From Moniliophthora roreri (taxonomy: Eukaryota > Basidiomycota > Agaricomycetes > Agaricales > Marasmiaceae): DNA of 64,000 nt. Where the stretch lies: positions 1,240,001 through 1,304,000 of the forward strand of contig LATX02000211.1 in assembly GCA_001466705.2 (NCBI GenBank), written 5' to 3'. The notes under the pieces are model-generated. The model worked only from the letters and a program-made list of their open reading frames with translations. It was not told the origin of the DNA and made no database searches. The position numbers and the translations under genes were made by a program. Below are positions 43,514-55,098 of this stretch, piece after piece (position 1 is the stretch's first letter; every line of letters begins with the position of its first letter).

Positions 43514-45086
43514 ATGTACGTCTTCAGTCTAACTACCATGCTCTGCATTCTCATGGCTCGTTGACGACAGGCCTCTTCCAGATGAACGGCCACGCGCCAG
43601 CGTAGCAAATCTGATTGGTCGATTTGAGCAGCAGAACAAGAAAACTACCCCGATTTCTACTGCTCCAGTGATTCCAGGGAGAAGTTCGAGCGTGGCCTCG
43701 AATGTTACAGGAGATTCAGCGAAGGATCTCGTCAAGGAGAAGCGGGAGTGGCCCCCAAAGTCTTCTACATCATCAACTGAACCACCTCCCCCAATCACTG
43801 CAACCCCTTTCACCGGCAAATCTGGTCCATTTACTTCCCAATTATCACTAGAATCGTCCAATTCCCGCAATCCATCTTCCGACGTGTCACCTCCGGAACC
43901 TACTCCGGCGCCAGAGGTTCCTGCCGTCATAGGGCCAACTGCCTCTCAGAACGATGAGCAGGAGGCCGTCAAAACACCGGTTTTTCCACCACCCAAGGTC
44001 GAGAAAATATCCAAGTCGCCTCCACCATCCTCGTTCCGAGCTTCTTCATCCAAAGCACCAGCGAAAGCTAGCACCCGAACTGCCAGTAACGCCTCTTCGA
44101 CGCCAGCACTTCGTCCGCAGCATACTGGAACATCGACGACGTCCACTTCTTCGACACGCAAGCCAGCCGTCCCGAGGACTGCTCCTAACACGCCCTCAAA
44201 GTCTTCACGAACAAGTGCGACCAGTCCTAGACCAAAGACACCATCGTTGCGGTCTAAAACACCTACATCCACTCCGTCCACACTTCGCGCAAAGACGCCG
44301 TCCAACCTATTTGCTCCGACCGCAGCATCTTTAGCGAGATCGCGTAATGCGTCAGCGGAAGCACCGACACCGTCGAAGAAAGTCGCTCTGAGTAGTGCCT
44401 CTGCCGAACGTCTGAGCAAACCAACGGCCTCTTCTCTCTCCAAGGCAAAGAGTACCCCACCAAGCACTATAACCCCTCCTCGCGGAACATCGTCTGCTCG
44501 TGGTGCAGTTGCAGCTAGAGGCACAACTAGGGGTGCGAAACCCAAGAGCATCTCTACGACACCTGCAAATGCAACGGCCAAAACAGCTGACGTGTCCAAG
44601 CCTGATCCCGCTCCAGTAACATTGGACGTTGAAGAGGCGTCCGGAGCTGACCACACAAATGGCCATGTTTCGCCACCACCGGAGACTCACGATGAACATA
44701 CAGATGATCATGAATTGCACGCCGAAAATCATGAGCACGATGACATCGCTGCAAAGCCGGAGTCTCCTGTCGAAGCTGAAAAACACGAAGAGGTCGCTGT
44801 CAAGGAAACAACTCCTTCAGCCTCTCCTTTGGAGAGATCTCCTTCTCCCAAATCAGACCACGGAGCAGAAGAGGAGGGTGAAGCTACCCCAGTGTTGGAG
44901 ACATTCGAGACAAAAGTAGGCGATGTTGCTGGGAATGAGAAGTTAGCACCAAATGGAACACATGAACTGGCTGGTCAAGTTGGAACTGACATTGAAGACA
45001 TGGTCAATCTCCTCGAGTCCAAGCCACGACCTGTCAGTATGGTCAACATTCCTGACGAGGTCAACGAAATACCCGACGAAGACTAA
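43514..45086 (+). CDS. Disordered Ser/Pro/Ala-rich protein with N-terminal VANLIGRFEQQ motif
   Basis: I do not recognise a named family. The likely start codon is split by an intron: AT at 43514-43515, a 55-nt intron (GTACGT...CGACAG, 43516-43570), and G at 43571. Splicing gives MPLPDERPRASVANLIGRF, then a long frame to TAA at 45084-45086, about 504 aa. The body is almost entirely Ser, Thr, Pro and Ala with Lys (KTPSKSSRTSATSPRPK-type runs), so it is predicted disordered. A His/Asp/Glu-rich acidic stretch (about residues 330-380) and an acidic C-terminus end in NEIPDED. Microtubule- or cytoskeleton-associated proteins look like this, but that is only a composition argument. Confidence 0.6.
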
Positions 45087-45694
45087 AGAATATCGAATAA
45101 CGATCCAGATCACGAATCACATAAAACCGTCTACAACCCCGCATCTTTCGTTGTATCTTATTCTCAGTTTTCCGTCAAGCACTGTATACTTTTACATTGT
45201 AAGTGGCCCTTGGATGGAGCTACGTGAAATGAACGGCTCATTTAATATTTATCATAGACATTTATCTGGTTGTTCCTAGGTTATTCTTTTCTTCGCTGAT
45301 ACGCTCACTTTAGTTGGATTGCTTTGTCTGTTTCTCCTCCATTTCTCTTACCATTACAAGATGCTGTTGTTGACTGAGCCCGGTCATAATTGGACAAAAC
45401 TGTCGACCCATCTTTATACCCGCTTGCAGAGTTGGTCGCAGGTATTACGGTCATGATATAAAGTTTTGTAGTCGACGTTTTCCAAGGTAGCTCGTGATAG
45501 TACATACTTGATCGTAGGAAATAATAAAGGAATTTCTTGAACTAGCTCTGAGCGTGTCGTGTCGTGTCCGTGTCGTGTTGAGGTGTGTGGTGACTCTGGT
45601 TATCGCCACGTATGTTACCGGTTAGGTAAGCCATAAATATTATTCCATCTGTGCCACGTCGGTCTTCAAACTCTTTCAACGTCCTACCACCAGA
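45087..45694. other. Spacer and SEC61 promoter region
   Basis: About 600 bp between the disordered-protein stop and the SEC61 start. It contains a short run of GTGTCGTGTC-type repeats at about 45553-45580 and an AT-rich AAATATTATT box about 60 bp before the SEC61 ATG. No gene is seen. Confidence 0.45.
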
Positions 45695-47467
45695 ATGAGC
45701 GGTTGTAAGTCTTCCTTCGTATACTTGCTATGTGTCCTTTTCTTGCATTTATAACCTGTTCTGTTTCCAGTTCGGTTTCTAAATCTCGTTCGGCCTTTCC
45801 TCCCACTTCTCCCAGAGGTCTCCTCTCCAGATAGAAAGGTATCTACCACCAGCTGCATTTCCAGCTTCTTTTCGGGTTCAAATTGTTACATCTTTCACAG
45901 GTTCCTTTCAATCAGAAAGTGCTATGGACGGCCGTTACTCTCCTTATTTTCCTCGTTTGCTCCCAAGTTCCCCTCTACGGTATCATGTCCTCCGACTCGT
46001 CTGACCCCCTTTACTGGATGCGTGTCATTTTGGCTTCGAACCGTGGAACCCTCATGGAACTTGGCATTACACCCATCGTCACGTCCGGAATGATCATGCA
46101 ACTGCTCGCTGGCGCCAACTTGATCGACGTCGACTTCAGTCTCAAGGATGACCGTGCACTCTTCAGCGGTGCACAGAAGCGTACGTGTTGTATTTCCGGT
46201 AATTGACGTGTTACTCACTCATTTTCCGGGCACTCAGTTTTCGCCCTCATCATGGCCCTCGGTCAAGCAACCGTCTATGTCCTTACCGGAATGTATGGTG
46301 TTCCCAGCGATTTAGGCGCAGGCGTCTGTCTTCTTCTTATCATCCAACTCATCACCGCCGCCCTCATCGTTATCCTCCTCGACGAGCTCCTACAGAAAGG
46401 TTATGGATTGGGCTCCGGTATTTCGCTCTTCATTGCCACCAATATTTGCGAGTCCATCGTATGGAAAGCTTTCTCTCCCACCACCGTCAACACTGGGCGT
46501 GGACCCGAGTTTGAAGGAGCCATTATCGCTCTCTTCCACCTCCTCTTCACCTGGAACGACAAGGGCAGAGCTTTGAGGGAGGCGTTCTGGCGTGATCGTC
46601 TCCCCAATGTCATGAACCTCATCGCTACCATTGTCATCTTTGCGGCTGTTATTTACCTCCAGGGATTCCGTATTGAAATTCCTGTCAAGAGCAACAGGTT
46701 CAGAGGCCAGCGTGGCAGCTACCCCGTCAAGTTGTTCTACACGAGCAACATGCCTATCATGCTTGAGAGTGCATTGACCAGTAACGTGTTCATCGTCAGT
46801 CAAATGTTGGCTACTCGCTTCCCCAACAACTTTTTCGTTAAGCTTCTCGGTGTCTGGGAGGTAAGGATTCATATTGTTCATATATGGATTTACACATACT
46901 TAACTACTTTCAGCCCATGGAAGACTCGCCCCAACTCGTCGCTACTTCCGGTATCGCCTACTACATGTCTCCTCCTCATACCATCAAGGAAGCATTGGTT
47001 GATCCTATTCACACTGTGATTTACATCACCTTCATGTTGTCGGCTTGTGCGTTATTCAGCAAGACTTGGATTGAAGTATCTGGAAGCGGACCTCGAGACG
47101 TCGCTAAGCAGTTGAAGGACCAACAGATGGTGCATAAAACGATTTATCTTTCCTCTACCATTTCTAACTCAATGTCTGCAGGTGATGGCCGGCCACCGCG
47201 AGGGTTCCATGTACAAGGAATTGAAGCGTGTCATTCCTACTGCCGCTGCCTTCGGTGGTGCCATCTTGGGTTTACTCTCCGTCGTCGCCGACCTCATGGG
47301 TGCGATTGGAAGTGGAACTGGTATCTTGATGGCGGTTACTATCATTTACAGCTGTGAGTTCATCAGTCTTACATTCCTATCTCTGTACCAACTGTTGCGC
47401 AGACTGGGAAATTGGTATGAGGGAATCCGGAGGCCCGGAAATGCAGGCATTAGGCGACTTGCTTTGA
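45695..47467 (+). CDS. SEC61: Protein transport protein Sec61 alpha subunit
   Basis: Pore subunit of the ER translocon. The first exon is only 10 coding bases (MSGF after splicing at GTAAGT). It continues [19 protein letters not shown], then [19 protein letters not shown] (the lumenal plug region), [38 protein letters not shown], and the conserved cytosolic loop with [19 protein letters not shown]. The last exons give [19 protein letters not shown] and [20 protein letters not shown] with TGA at 47465-47467. About 475-480 aa with ten membrane segments, as in other fungi. Confidence 0.97.
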
Positions 47468-47951
47468 AATGCTTTCGTTTTCTTCAACATAATTTAAAGA
47501 GGATCGAGATGGGATTAGAAGCCGGAAAATCACGCCACGCTCTGCGTATATACAGGTACAAGCCTTACTGTATTCGTACATTGTCGAGCTCGACATTCAA
47601 AATATTACCCCTGTGTTCGCTCCCGAAGCCCCTCACTAGCCCTTTTCGATGATCCCGATTCGTGGTTCCTCGGTTGCTTTCCTTCCGGCTTCCGAGGTGA
47701 AATGATATCCATTCCACTGGATATAGTATTCTTGAGAATTCAACGTTCCTTTCTCGAGGTTCCGAGCCCTTCCACGCCTTGTAGCAGAAACCGAACTGAA
47801 GAACCTCAAACGTACACGAGAGGAAAGAAGGAAGTTGTCGCTAGCAATAGGGGCGATCCAAGGCGCCGTATAATTTATTTACGGATAAAGGTCATGTGGT
47901 CTACTTCCATTGCTAAAAGGGAGTCGATCCTTCAATCCTCCTCTCTTCAAG
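47468..47951. other. Spacer and promoter of the beta-lactamase-like gene
   Basis: About 480 bp. A TATAATTTATTTA-like box sits about 80 bp before the next start codon. No gene or repeat is recognised. Confidence 0.45.
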
Positions 47952-49357
47952 ATGGCTCAACTCTCCACTCAAGCTCTGAACAATCTCAAGCAGATCACCA
48001 CCAATGCGACTGCTGATGCCACCCAAGACATCCCCGGTGCTACCGTCGTCATTGTCGGCAAAGACGGAAAAGAACTCTTTGCATCTGCTACTGGCAAACG
48101 TGGTGTGGGCAGCAAGGAGCCTCTGACGCTGGACAGTATCTTTTGGATCGCCTCGTGCACCAAGATGCTCACTGGCATTGCCTGCATGCAGCTAGTCGAG
48201 AAGGGTAAACTTTCCTTGGACGATGCGGCACAGGTGGAGAAGCTCTGCCCATATCTCAAGGAGGTCCAGGTTCTCCAGGATGACGGCACTTTGGTCGCGA
48301 AGAAATGCGGCATTACCCTCCGAATGCTTCTGTCCCACACAGGTGCGAATCATCATTCGTACTATGTAACGTCTTCACATGCTGATTGCTCGGTAATAAT
48401 GTCAGTCGGCTTTGGGTATACATTCTTCAACGAGAAGTTGAGGGACTGGAGTAAGCCAGTCGGTATCGATGAGTTCTCGGGTAGCATCCGAGACGTGCAA
48501 CAACCATTGGTGCACCAGCCTGGAGAAGCATGGGAATATGGGGTCAGCGTCATATTTACAGTATTCCCATGTGTACGTGCGCTGACATTGACGCGTAGCT
48601 TGGAATCGATTGGGCTGGTCAATTGGTCGAAAAGGTCACAGGCCTTTCTCTTAATGATTACTTCCAAGAAAATATTTTCAAACCCCTTGGGCTGAATAAC
48701 ATCAACATGTTCCCGACCGAGTCCATGAAGCGAAACCTTGTCTACATGAACTTCCGCGGAGTGGACGGCAAGCTCGTGCCGGAGGATCATCTCTTAAGGA
48801 AGTCTCTGGTTGCGCAGACAAAGGAGGAGATCGCAAGCACTTTCAATAGCGGCGGAGCTGGTTGTTTTGCGAAACCCCAAGAATACTGTCGTACGTGTCT
48901 CCCATTTACTCGGCTTATTCATCTTTACTGATTTGCAACGCTAGAAATCCTCGCCACCCTGCTCAACGATGGTACCTCTCCGACTACCGCAGCCAAGATC
49001 CTCGAAAAAGCCACCGTCGATGAGATGTTCCGCAACCAAATTCCCCAGTTCCCCAACTTTGGCCGTCGGGGTATCCCGGCTGCCAAACCTCATCTCACCA
49101 ACGCCCTTCCCGACTTGTACCCTGTGCCTGACGGACGCCCTCAAGGCTGGGGTCTGACTTTCATGCTTACCGGAAGTGACACAGCGCGCACGGAGGGTAC
49201 CGGCAATTGGGCTGGCCTCGCGAATCTCTTCTGGTGGTGCGATAGGAAAAAGGGAGTGGCAGGTATGGTATGTTCACAGGTTTTACCGTTCGAGGATTTG
49301 AAGGTGCTTACATTGTTGGGGAACGTCGAAGCTGCTGTATATAACGGACTAAAGTAG
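47952..49357 (+). CDS. Beta-lactamase/transpeptidase-fold serine hydrolase
   Basis: Class-C-like serine hydrolase family. Fungal members act as esterases or acyltransferases (LovD-like), and the substrate here is unknown. It starts MAQLSTQALNNLKQITTNA. The SxxK nucleophile is in IFWIASCTKMLTGIACMQL. GITLRMLLSHT leads across an intron into GFGYTFFNEKLRDW. A YxN/YxG-type second motif lies near PGEAWEYG. Later blocks: VEKVTGLSLNDYFQENIFKPLG, FNSGGAGCFAKPQEY, and close to the end RTEGTGNWAGLANLFWWCD, in the position of the third (HTGG/KTG) motif. No signal peptide is visible, so it is probably cytosolic. It has about four exons and about 420 aa. It is not evidence of antibiotic resistance. Confidence 0.85.
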
Positions 49358-50878
49358 TGTAGTAAATTTGAGGATTCGTCTTGGTAACTGTGTACGATAT
49401 TTTCAGTGACCAGTCGCGCTGGCTGAAGCGCTGAACAGTCATAAAGTCACGGTACATATAAATCTGGCAAACGCAGCATTATTCTGGTTCCTCCTTAACC
49501 CACTTTCTTTGCATTCATGTCCTATTTGTTCAATAATCTGGTTGTACGAGGTGTGTAAAGCAGTTCTCTGTATCACTGTTCCCATACTGATGATTTATGA
49601 CAATCTTGCCTTTACCAGATTTAAATCTCTGAGCCTGCTGTGATTTCAAGCAGACTAATATCAAGCGAGCTGCGAGCGATTGCAACTGGGTCCGCCCAGG
49701 GGAGACTATCTCTTCGCTCACTGATTGCCTGAGCGCCAGGAGGACAGTGTCGGCTGCTTCGCCCAAACTCTCAACATCAACACTCTAGTGTCTGGATAGT
49801 GGAATCTTCTAAGCTTAGGAAGATCAATTCATACACTAAGTATACTCTGAACGTTGTTTTTTTTTATCAGATTTGGTTTCATACAACCTTGGTACACCAG
49901 CTCAGACAAGGGGGGGTCCGAAAACTTAATAAGTATACGAGATTTAAGCCACTTCTCCTCCTGCCTTATTTGGTATGTTATCCCCACAGACATATCCAAA
50001 AAAGGTAAGTCATTTTCCAGGCTCGTCATCGTCAATGTTGCTCACCTTCCCCATGTTGATATTAACCTCCTGTTGTCCTGAAACCCTTGGAACTACGGGT
50101 GAAATTCAAATAATGAGGTAAATATGTCAATTTTGGGAGGTCCTGGAGCCCAAAAAAAGCCCGTCAGGGGCGTGATTTAGGTGAGGTCCAAAATTTTTTT
50201 AACGAAATTCAGACCCCCCACGTGCGAGGAACGAGCGATTGAGTCTGCTTACAGGAGACTACCCCCCACCCCGGATCGGAAATTTAGGTCCTGCACCCCC
50301 CTTGAGCTCAGACTCTCAAGATTGATCACGTCGCGTTGGAAGGCCAAAAAATCAAAGGATGCCAGGGCTTCCCTAGACACTAAACACAAAAAAAGAGTCT
50401 GAGGTGTATCGGAAGGGACGTTCTGGGATTTTAAACTGCATACATACATCAACGAAAGTGTATATGTGCGTCTTGGCTTCTACCTCAATCAAAGTGTCTT
50501 GCTCATCTTCAGCTCATAGGGTTTTTCACTCGTCACATTGTATTTGGGTCTATCCAGGAATACAATGATCGAGATCGACAGGTTCGTGGCCCATCAACAT
50601 TTTCATCCAGCTACATCTGACCTTCCACATCGAATGAGATTCCTTGGAGGTTCCACACCCCCAAGTGAGTGGGATGAAAGCTTACGAGGTACCGCAAGAT
50701 TCGCAGAACAGCAACTGGGTTGCCTAGAACAGTTTCAACTGATGATTGTCTCTGAACGACCGCAATCGCATCAGCGAACCTGGATGATCAAAGACACCTC
50801 TTGTTCCTTGTAGAGGGGCAGCTAATATCCCCTGTGATCCATGATTTAAGAGTGGTGACCTAGAGGGAGTCACTAAAC
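49358..50878. other. Degenerate spacer, possible transposon remnant
   Basis: 1.5 kb with no gene I can support. Several G- or C-runs occur in similar contexts: GGGGGGGTCCGAAAA at about 49910, and GACCCCCCACG, CTACCCCCCACCCCGG and GCACCCCCCTTG at about 50210-50300. The last ones read as GGGGGGTC-type blocks on the minus strand. This looks like the end of a decayed mobile element but I find no clean inverted or direct terminal repeat. The right end carries the promoter of the membrane-protein gene. Confidence 0.35.
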
Positions 50879-52171
50879 ATGTCTTCAAGCAGTCTCGCGA
50901 CAGATGTATCCGTCTTGGTTGCACTCGCTGTCGAGTGGGGATTGTATGGCACGTGTTTGTCCACTCTAAGCTCCGAGTTCAGTTCTGACTTCGTCATCCA
51001 ACTTGAAGGAGCCAGCCTACCTTTTTTCGGCCTAACCATCAGAGAACTATCCCAGGCCACTCCAGGCCGAAAAGTCAACAAGCTGCTCATTCTGTTAGCC
51101 TTGACTTTTTTCATGATATGCACGGCGGTCTGTCGCAGCTTTTACTTTTTACTCTCATCAAACCAACCTCCCACATAGACGGTGATAGTCGACGTAGTCC
51201 ATGCCATTATTGGATTCATCACCCTGCGCGGCACTATATCAGCCTCGGCCTTTTTCGCCCAACCTGGTCCACCAACTATGGTCACGCGAGGTTTCTTGTA
51301 CATGGCTATAACGGTTCTTGCAGATGCGGTTGTGGTACGCATCCCTACTCGAGCATTTGTTCCACGCTGACTGATCTTTCTGAAGGCCTACCGTTGCTTT
51401 GTGGTATGGAACTCGAGAGTGATCGCTGCCATCCCGTGGATGATGTGGCTTGGTCTGGTCTGTGAGTTGACACATCCGAACCAACTGGGACTTGAGTCGG
51501 TAACCTGACAAACTGGACGTCAGCCGCATGTATCGGCGTATGGTACGATCTCTTCCGCATCCGACATAATCCAGAGTCAGTCTGGGTACTGGGAGATTGG
51601 ATCAAGGCTTTCTACGGTTCATCGCTTGCCACCAATCTGATCAGCACCGGTCAGAGATCTACTGTCTCTGTCAGCGAGAGTGGGAATATTGACATCCGCC
51701 AATTAACAGGGCTTTTGGCGTTCAGAATCTGGAGCATCAACCGATATCATGACTCCGATGGTCAACGACTGAGGAATTCTACTCTCATGAATTTTATGAG
51801 AGTGGTTGTTGATTCCGGAACGATATATTCTGTGTTCCTAATCATTACATTAATCGTGTTCACCTGTGGATCCAACCTTCAGTTCGTGCTTACGAATGCC
51901 GTGAGTTTCTGGCCTCTTCATCCTCACCTGAATACTGATGAGCACCGTCATGTAGATGTCACCAATAATCTGTATTGCGTTTTACCTGATCATCATTCGC
52001 GTTGAACAGGCTAATCGGAGGTCTGTCGTTGAGAGTGTGTTTAATACCAAGGATGCCGTGCTCAGACAACTGCCAGAGATTGTCGAGACAAAGATGGATG
52101 GCGAGAGCAACGATGGCACTACTTCAACTGCTGCTCAGGCGACGCGTCGGGGGCCAGACAGTGTAGTTTAA
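50879..52171 (+). CDS. Orphan multi-pass membrane protein, agaricomycete type
   Basis: I recognise the pattern from lineage-specific hypothetical membrane proteins in mushroom fungi but cannot name a function. Hydrophobic segments across six to seven exons include KLLILLALTFFMICTA, VVHAIIGFITLRGTISASA, VLADAVVVYRCFVVWNSRV, WIKAFYGSSLATNLISTGL, SGTIYSVFLIITLIVFTCG, and the last IICIAFYLIIIRVEQANRR. The hallmark features are YRCFVVWN, a cluster ATNLISTG-LLAFRIW, and VDSGTIYSV. Seven helices and a cytoplasmic Ser/Thr tail are predicted, giving a receptor-like topology. Start ATG 50879 is reasonable; it opens MSSSSLATDVSVLVALAVE. Ligand or partner unknown. Confidence 0.65.
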
Positions 52172-52472
52172 CTCTGGGACAGCGATGCGTACTTGTAGCT
52201 TGATACACAACTCTGTACAGTATTGAAGGCAGGATCAACACTTCATGTATTCTAGCAGATAAAGGAGGGTAAGATTGATGTGACCCTTCGCCTAACCTCC
52301 CGAACATACAAGCTGCATTAGACATAAGATTGTTGACGAAGTCATCATCATCATAGTAATTGGCAACCTCTATGAGGATCAGGGTCAACGAGGTGTACAC
52401 TAGGAGTTGCAGTACGCAACTAACCACGATCTACGATGACTCGTTTTCCCAAGAAAGAAGGTAGAAAACCGT

Positions 52473-53640
52473 TCACCCGCACCTCAAACTCTTCCTACCA
52501 AATTTCAACGCCTCAGCCTCTGGGTGTCCCAAAAAGAACATGGTGATCTTCGTGACCTTGGGGTACTGTTCTGAAACGAGGATGGCGAAGGGCTTCCAAT
52601 AATGACTCTTTGAGGCTTTCTCAAGCACATGTAACTCGCTGAGATCGGCAACGACTTCTAAGTCGAAACTGGGTAGGTGGTCGGGGCGAAGAGCTTTATA
52701 ACCCATGCATCCAGCCGAGGGGACCACCGACCGCGATAGAGGCGACCAATTGCCAAGTTTTGCGGTGCAATTGACCTCACAATCGGTCGTTGATGAATAC
52801 TTCAGATGGCGAGCACTAAGGGAGCATACCATATGGCTCTACTGATGTCAAGGAGGTGACATAGTGCGAATGTCTGAGACCGGACAACGATGAGATGAGA
52901 TTCGAAGATGCTGAGTTGGGTGGAGTGTTATTGACCATCCAATCGAAAAGTACGGCTTCAGGAGAAAGAGGGGCATTTGAGTCGTGATAGATTAAAGTGG
53001 AGGATGTCGGCGGGTGTCAAGTACGGCGAGCTCTTGCTCTTCAGCTTGATCGAATGTTATGTCAAGGGGCATATCGAGGACTGATATATCAAGTTTCGCA
53101 ACTCGGTTGCCGCAATACCAGGGAGTGTTTGAAACGGTGATCATCCAACAAACGAATGAATGTTCACTGTGCGCAAACCGGGGGAGCCTTTCAGGAAGTT
53201 GATCACTTGTAGGATAACTTTACTTATCCAAGGCTGACTGGAGATATTCCAGTCCAAGTGTGTGACACTATGCAATGGGTGGGAGAGGTACGAAAAAATG
53301 ATCTAGGTTTTCGGATGGTTGTGCCTCCATAGTCTTGATGTCAGATGAGAATTCGAGCAGATCCGACCAACGATTGAATCGCATTTCGAACGAGATAGTG
53401 CTCCAGAGAAGGAATTAAGATGAGGTTGCACCACACACAGCAATAACGCCGGGATTCCAATGGCCCATAGCATTCCATGAGACAATTTCCGTCAGGATTT
53501 CGGCAGTCAAGTAAGGAAAACTTGATACTTGCTGGCTTGGACGGCACTGAACGTGTAGATGTAGTCAGTCGACGTACGCGGATGACATAACGTTGTCTAG
53601 ATTTGATTTGACTCCCACGCTCGACCAACACACAACAGAC
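52473..53640 (-). pseudogene. Third F-box/LRR-like relic
   Basis: Read on the minus strand, about 53500-53430 gives PYLTAEILTEIVSWNAMGH, the F-box-like core seen in the 22-23 kb gene. It is followed by FEMRFNRWSDLLEFSSDIK, which corresponds to SKRDFTHWADLLESSPEIA there. The 3' part at about 52473-52680 reads SKSHYWKPFAILVSEQYPK and KITMFFLGHPEAEALKFGRK, a leucine-rich tail-like end. Stops separate the pieces (for example after CGATSS), and no single splice chain is apparent across 52835-53290. I read it as a decayed family member. A functional multi-exon gene is less likely. Confidence 0.5.
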
Positions 53641-53708
53641 GGCCTCAGCTCGCCAACGCCAACGCCAGGCACCTCAAGACACGACAAGACTCGCCAAAAG
53701 CCTCAAAA

Positions 53709-54305
53709 ATGAAGTATTCTGCTGGTATGTGATGCTGTTTTACATCAAAAGCATTCTGTTCGATGGATTTGGCTGGATGCACTAACCGACTTTTGGATGT
53801 AAGACGTCTCCTCCTCACGGCGCAAAGCCCGCAAGGCCCACTTCTCTGCTCCTTCCTCAGTCCGCAGAAAGATTATGTCAAGCGCATTGTCAAAGGATTT
53901 GCGTGCTAAATACAACGTGCGTAGTCAACCGTTCTCTCTGCGAAAATATACCGACTTTTGCGTAGACCCGTTCCCTCCCTATCAGAAAAGATGACCAAGT
54001 GCGCATCGTCCGTGGAAAATATAAGGGTCGTGAAGGAAAGGTCACCCAAGTCTACCGCAAGAAATGGGTTATCCACGTCGACAGGGTTCAGAGGGACAAG
54101 TCCAACGGTGCGACTTCTCAGATCGGTATCCACCCCAGCAATGTCGTTATCACCACCATCAAGCTCGACAAGGACAGGAGAGCTATTTTGGACCGGAAGA
54201 ACAGGTCGAAGGAGGCTGGTGCTGATGTTGAGATGGTTGATGTGAGTGTCTTCTCTCTCGAGTGTCTTTGCAATAGTACTAACCACGATGATTTGTTGCC
54301 AGTAA
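53709..54305 (+). CDS. RPL26: 60S ribosomal protein L26 (uL24)
   Basis: Large-subunit protein near the exit tunnel. The first exon encodes MKYSA. Splicing continues [19 protein letters not shown] and [17 protein letters not shown], then [19 protein letters not shown] with the KOW-motif core [19 protein letters not shown]. The frame reaches [14 protein letters not shown] at 54241. A GTGAGT donor follows directly, and the best acceptor (TTGTTGCCAG) is followed at once by TAA at 54303-54305. The last coding exon would then hold only the stop codon. Without that splice the frame runs on with non-conserved residues. About 135 aa. Confidence 0.93.
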
Positions 54306-55098
54306 ATGCACCATATACAGACGTATGCTACCTTGCCTATGACATATGTACTTCCTATGTCTTTACTGCGCTAAGAATACTGCCTTCGACCATAAATTCA
54401 CCTTTTACTTGCGGACCTAATTTCGGCAAATCGTCCTTGGCGCATCCACCCTTTGCAGCATCCCTAAGAACATTCAGTGAGTTGTGTGGTTAGCCCAACC
54501 GTAAGCTGCCTGGTCTGCGATTTGATCACCCGTCCGATCGCCCCCCGCGGGCTACTAATGGTACTAGCAACCGTGCTGGGCTAAATCTCTCCGCGCCTCG
54601 CAAACCTTGTATCAATACAAGTAGTGCTACCATATGCACTTGTAGTTCGCGGGTATACATACATTCTGCGCTGTGGCGAGGGTAGGTGTACTGTGTCGTG
54701 TAAAACAACCGACGCTACTCTCCAAGGACATCCATCTCATAGTTATCTGATATTCACTGCATTGAAGCTTCTCCAGAGCTTATCTCCTTTTTCACGAGTC
54801 CTATAGTCGTCATATTTTATCTATTCTCACTGCTGTTGGCGCCGTGGCTCTAAGAACTGACTCACGTTGTCAGGTCTTCAACGTATCATTTCTTGCAGAT
54901 ATAGGATTGGGCAGTGAAGCTAGTGAAGAGCCACCAGGATCAGAAAGTGCGTCCAAGTCCCTGTTTTGACAAGACATAAACTGCCAACGTTAACAAGCCG
55001 TTAAAACAAGTCTGCTAAATGGGTTGTAGCACAATGATGATAGAACACAGGCTTGCAATGTAATATACATGCACTCATAGTCGGAATGCCTCCGTCCT
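54306..55098. other. Spacer without recognisable features
   Basis: About 790 bp between RPL26 and the stop of the long disordered gene. Only 60-codon frames are open. No tRNA or repeat found. Confidence 0.45.

Noticed and set aside
43946..44656. 236-codon minus-strand frame rich in Val/Ala/Gly
   Set aside because: Antisense shadow of the Ser/Pro/Ala-rich coding exon; no family features.
47952..49357. An antibiotic-resistance beta-lactamase
   Set aside because: The fold is shared by many fungal esterases and acyltransferases; introns, cytosolic start and SCTK context fit the fungal family.
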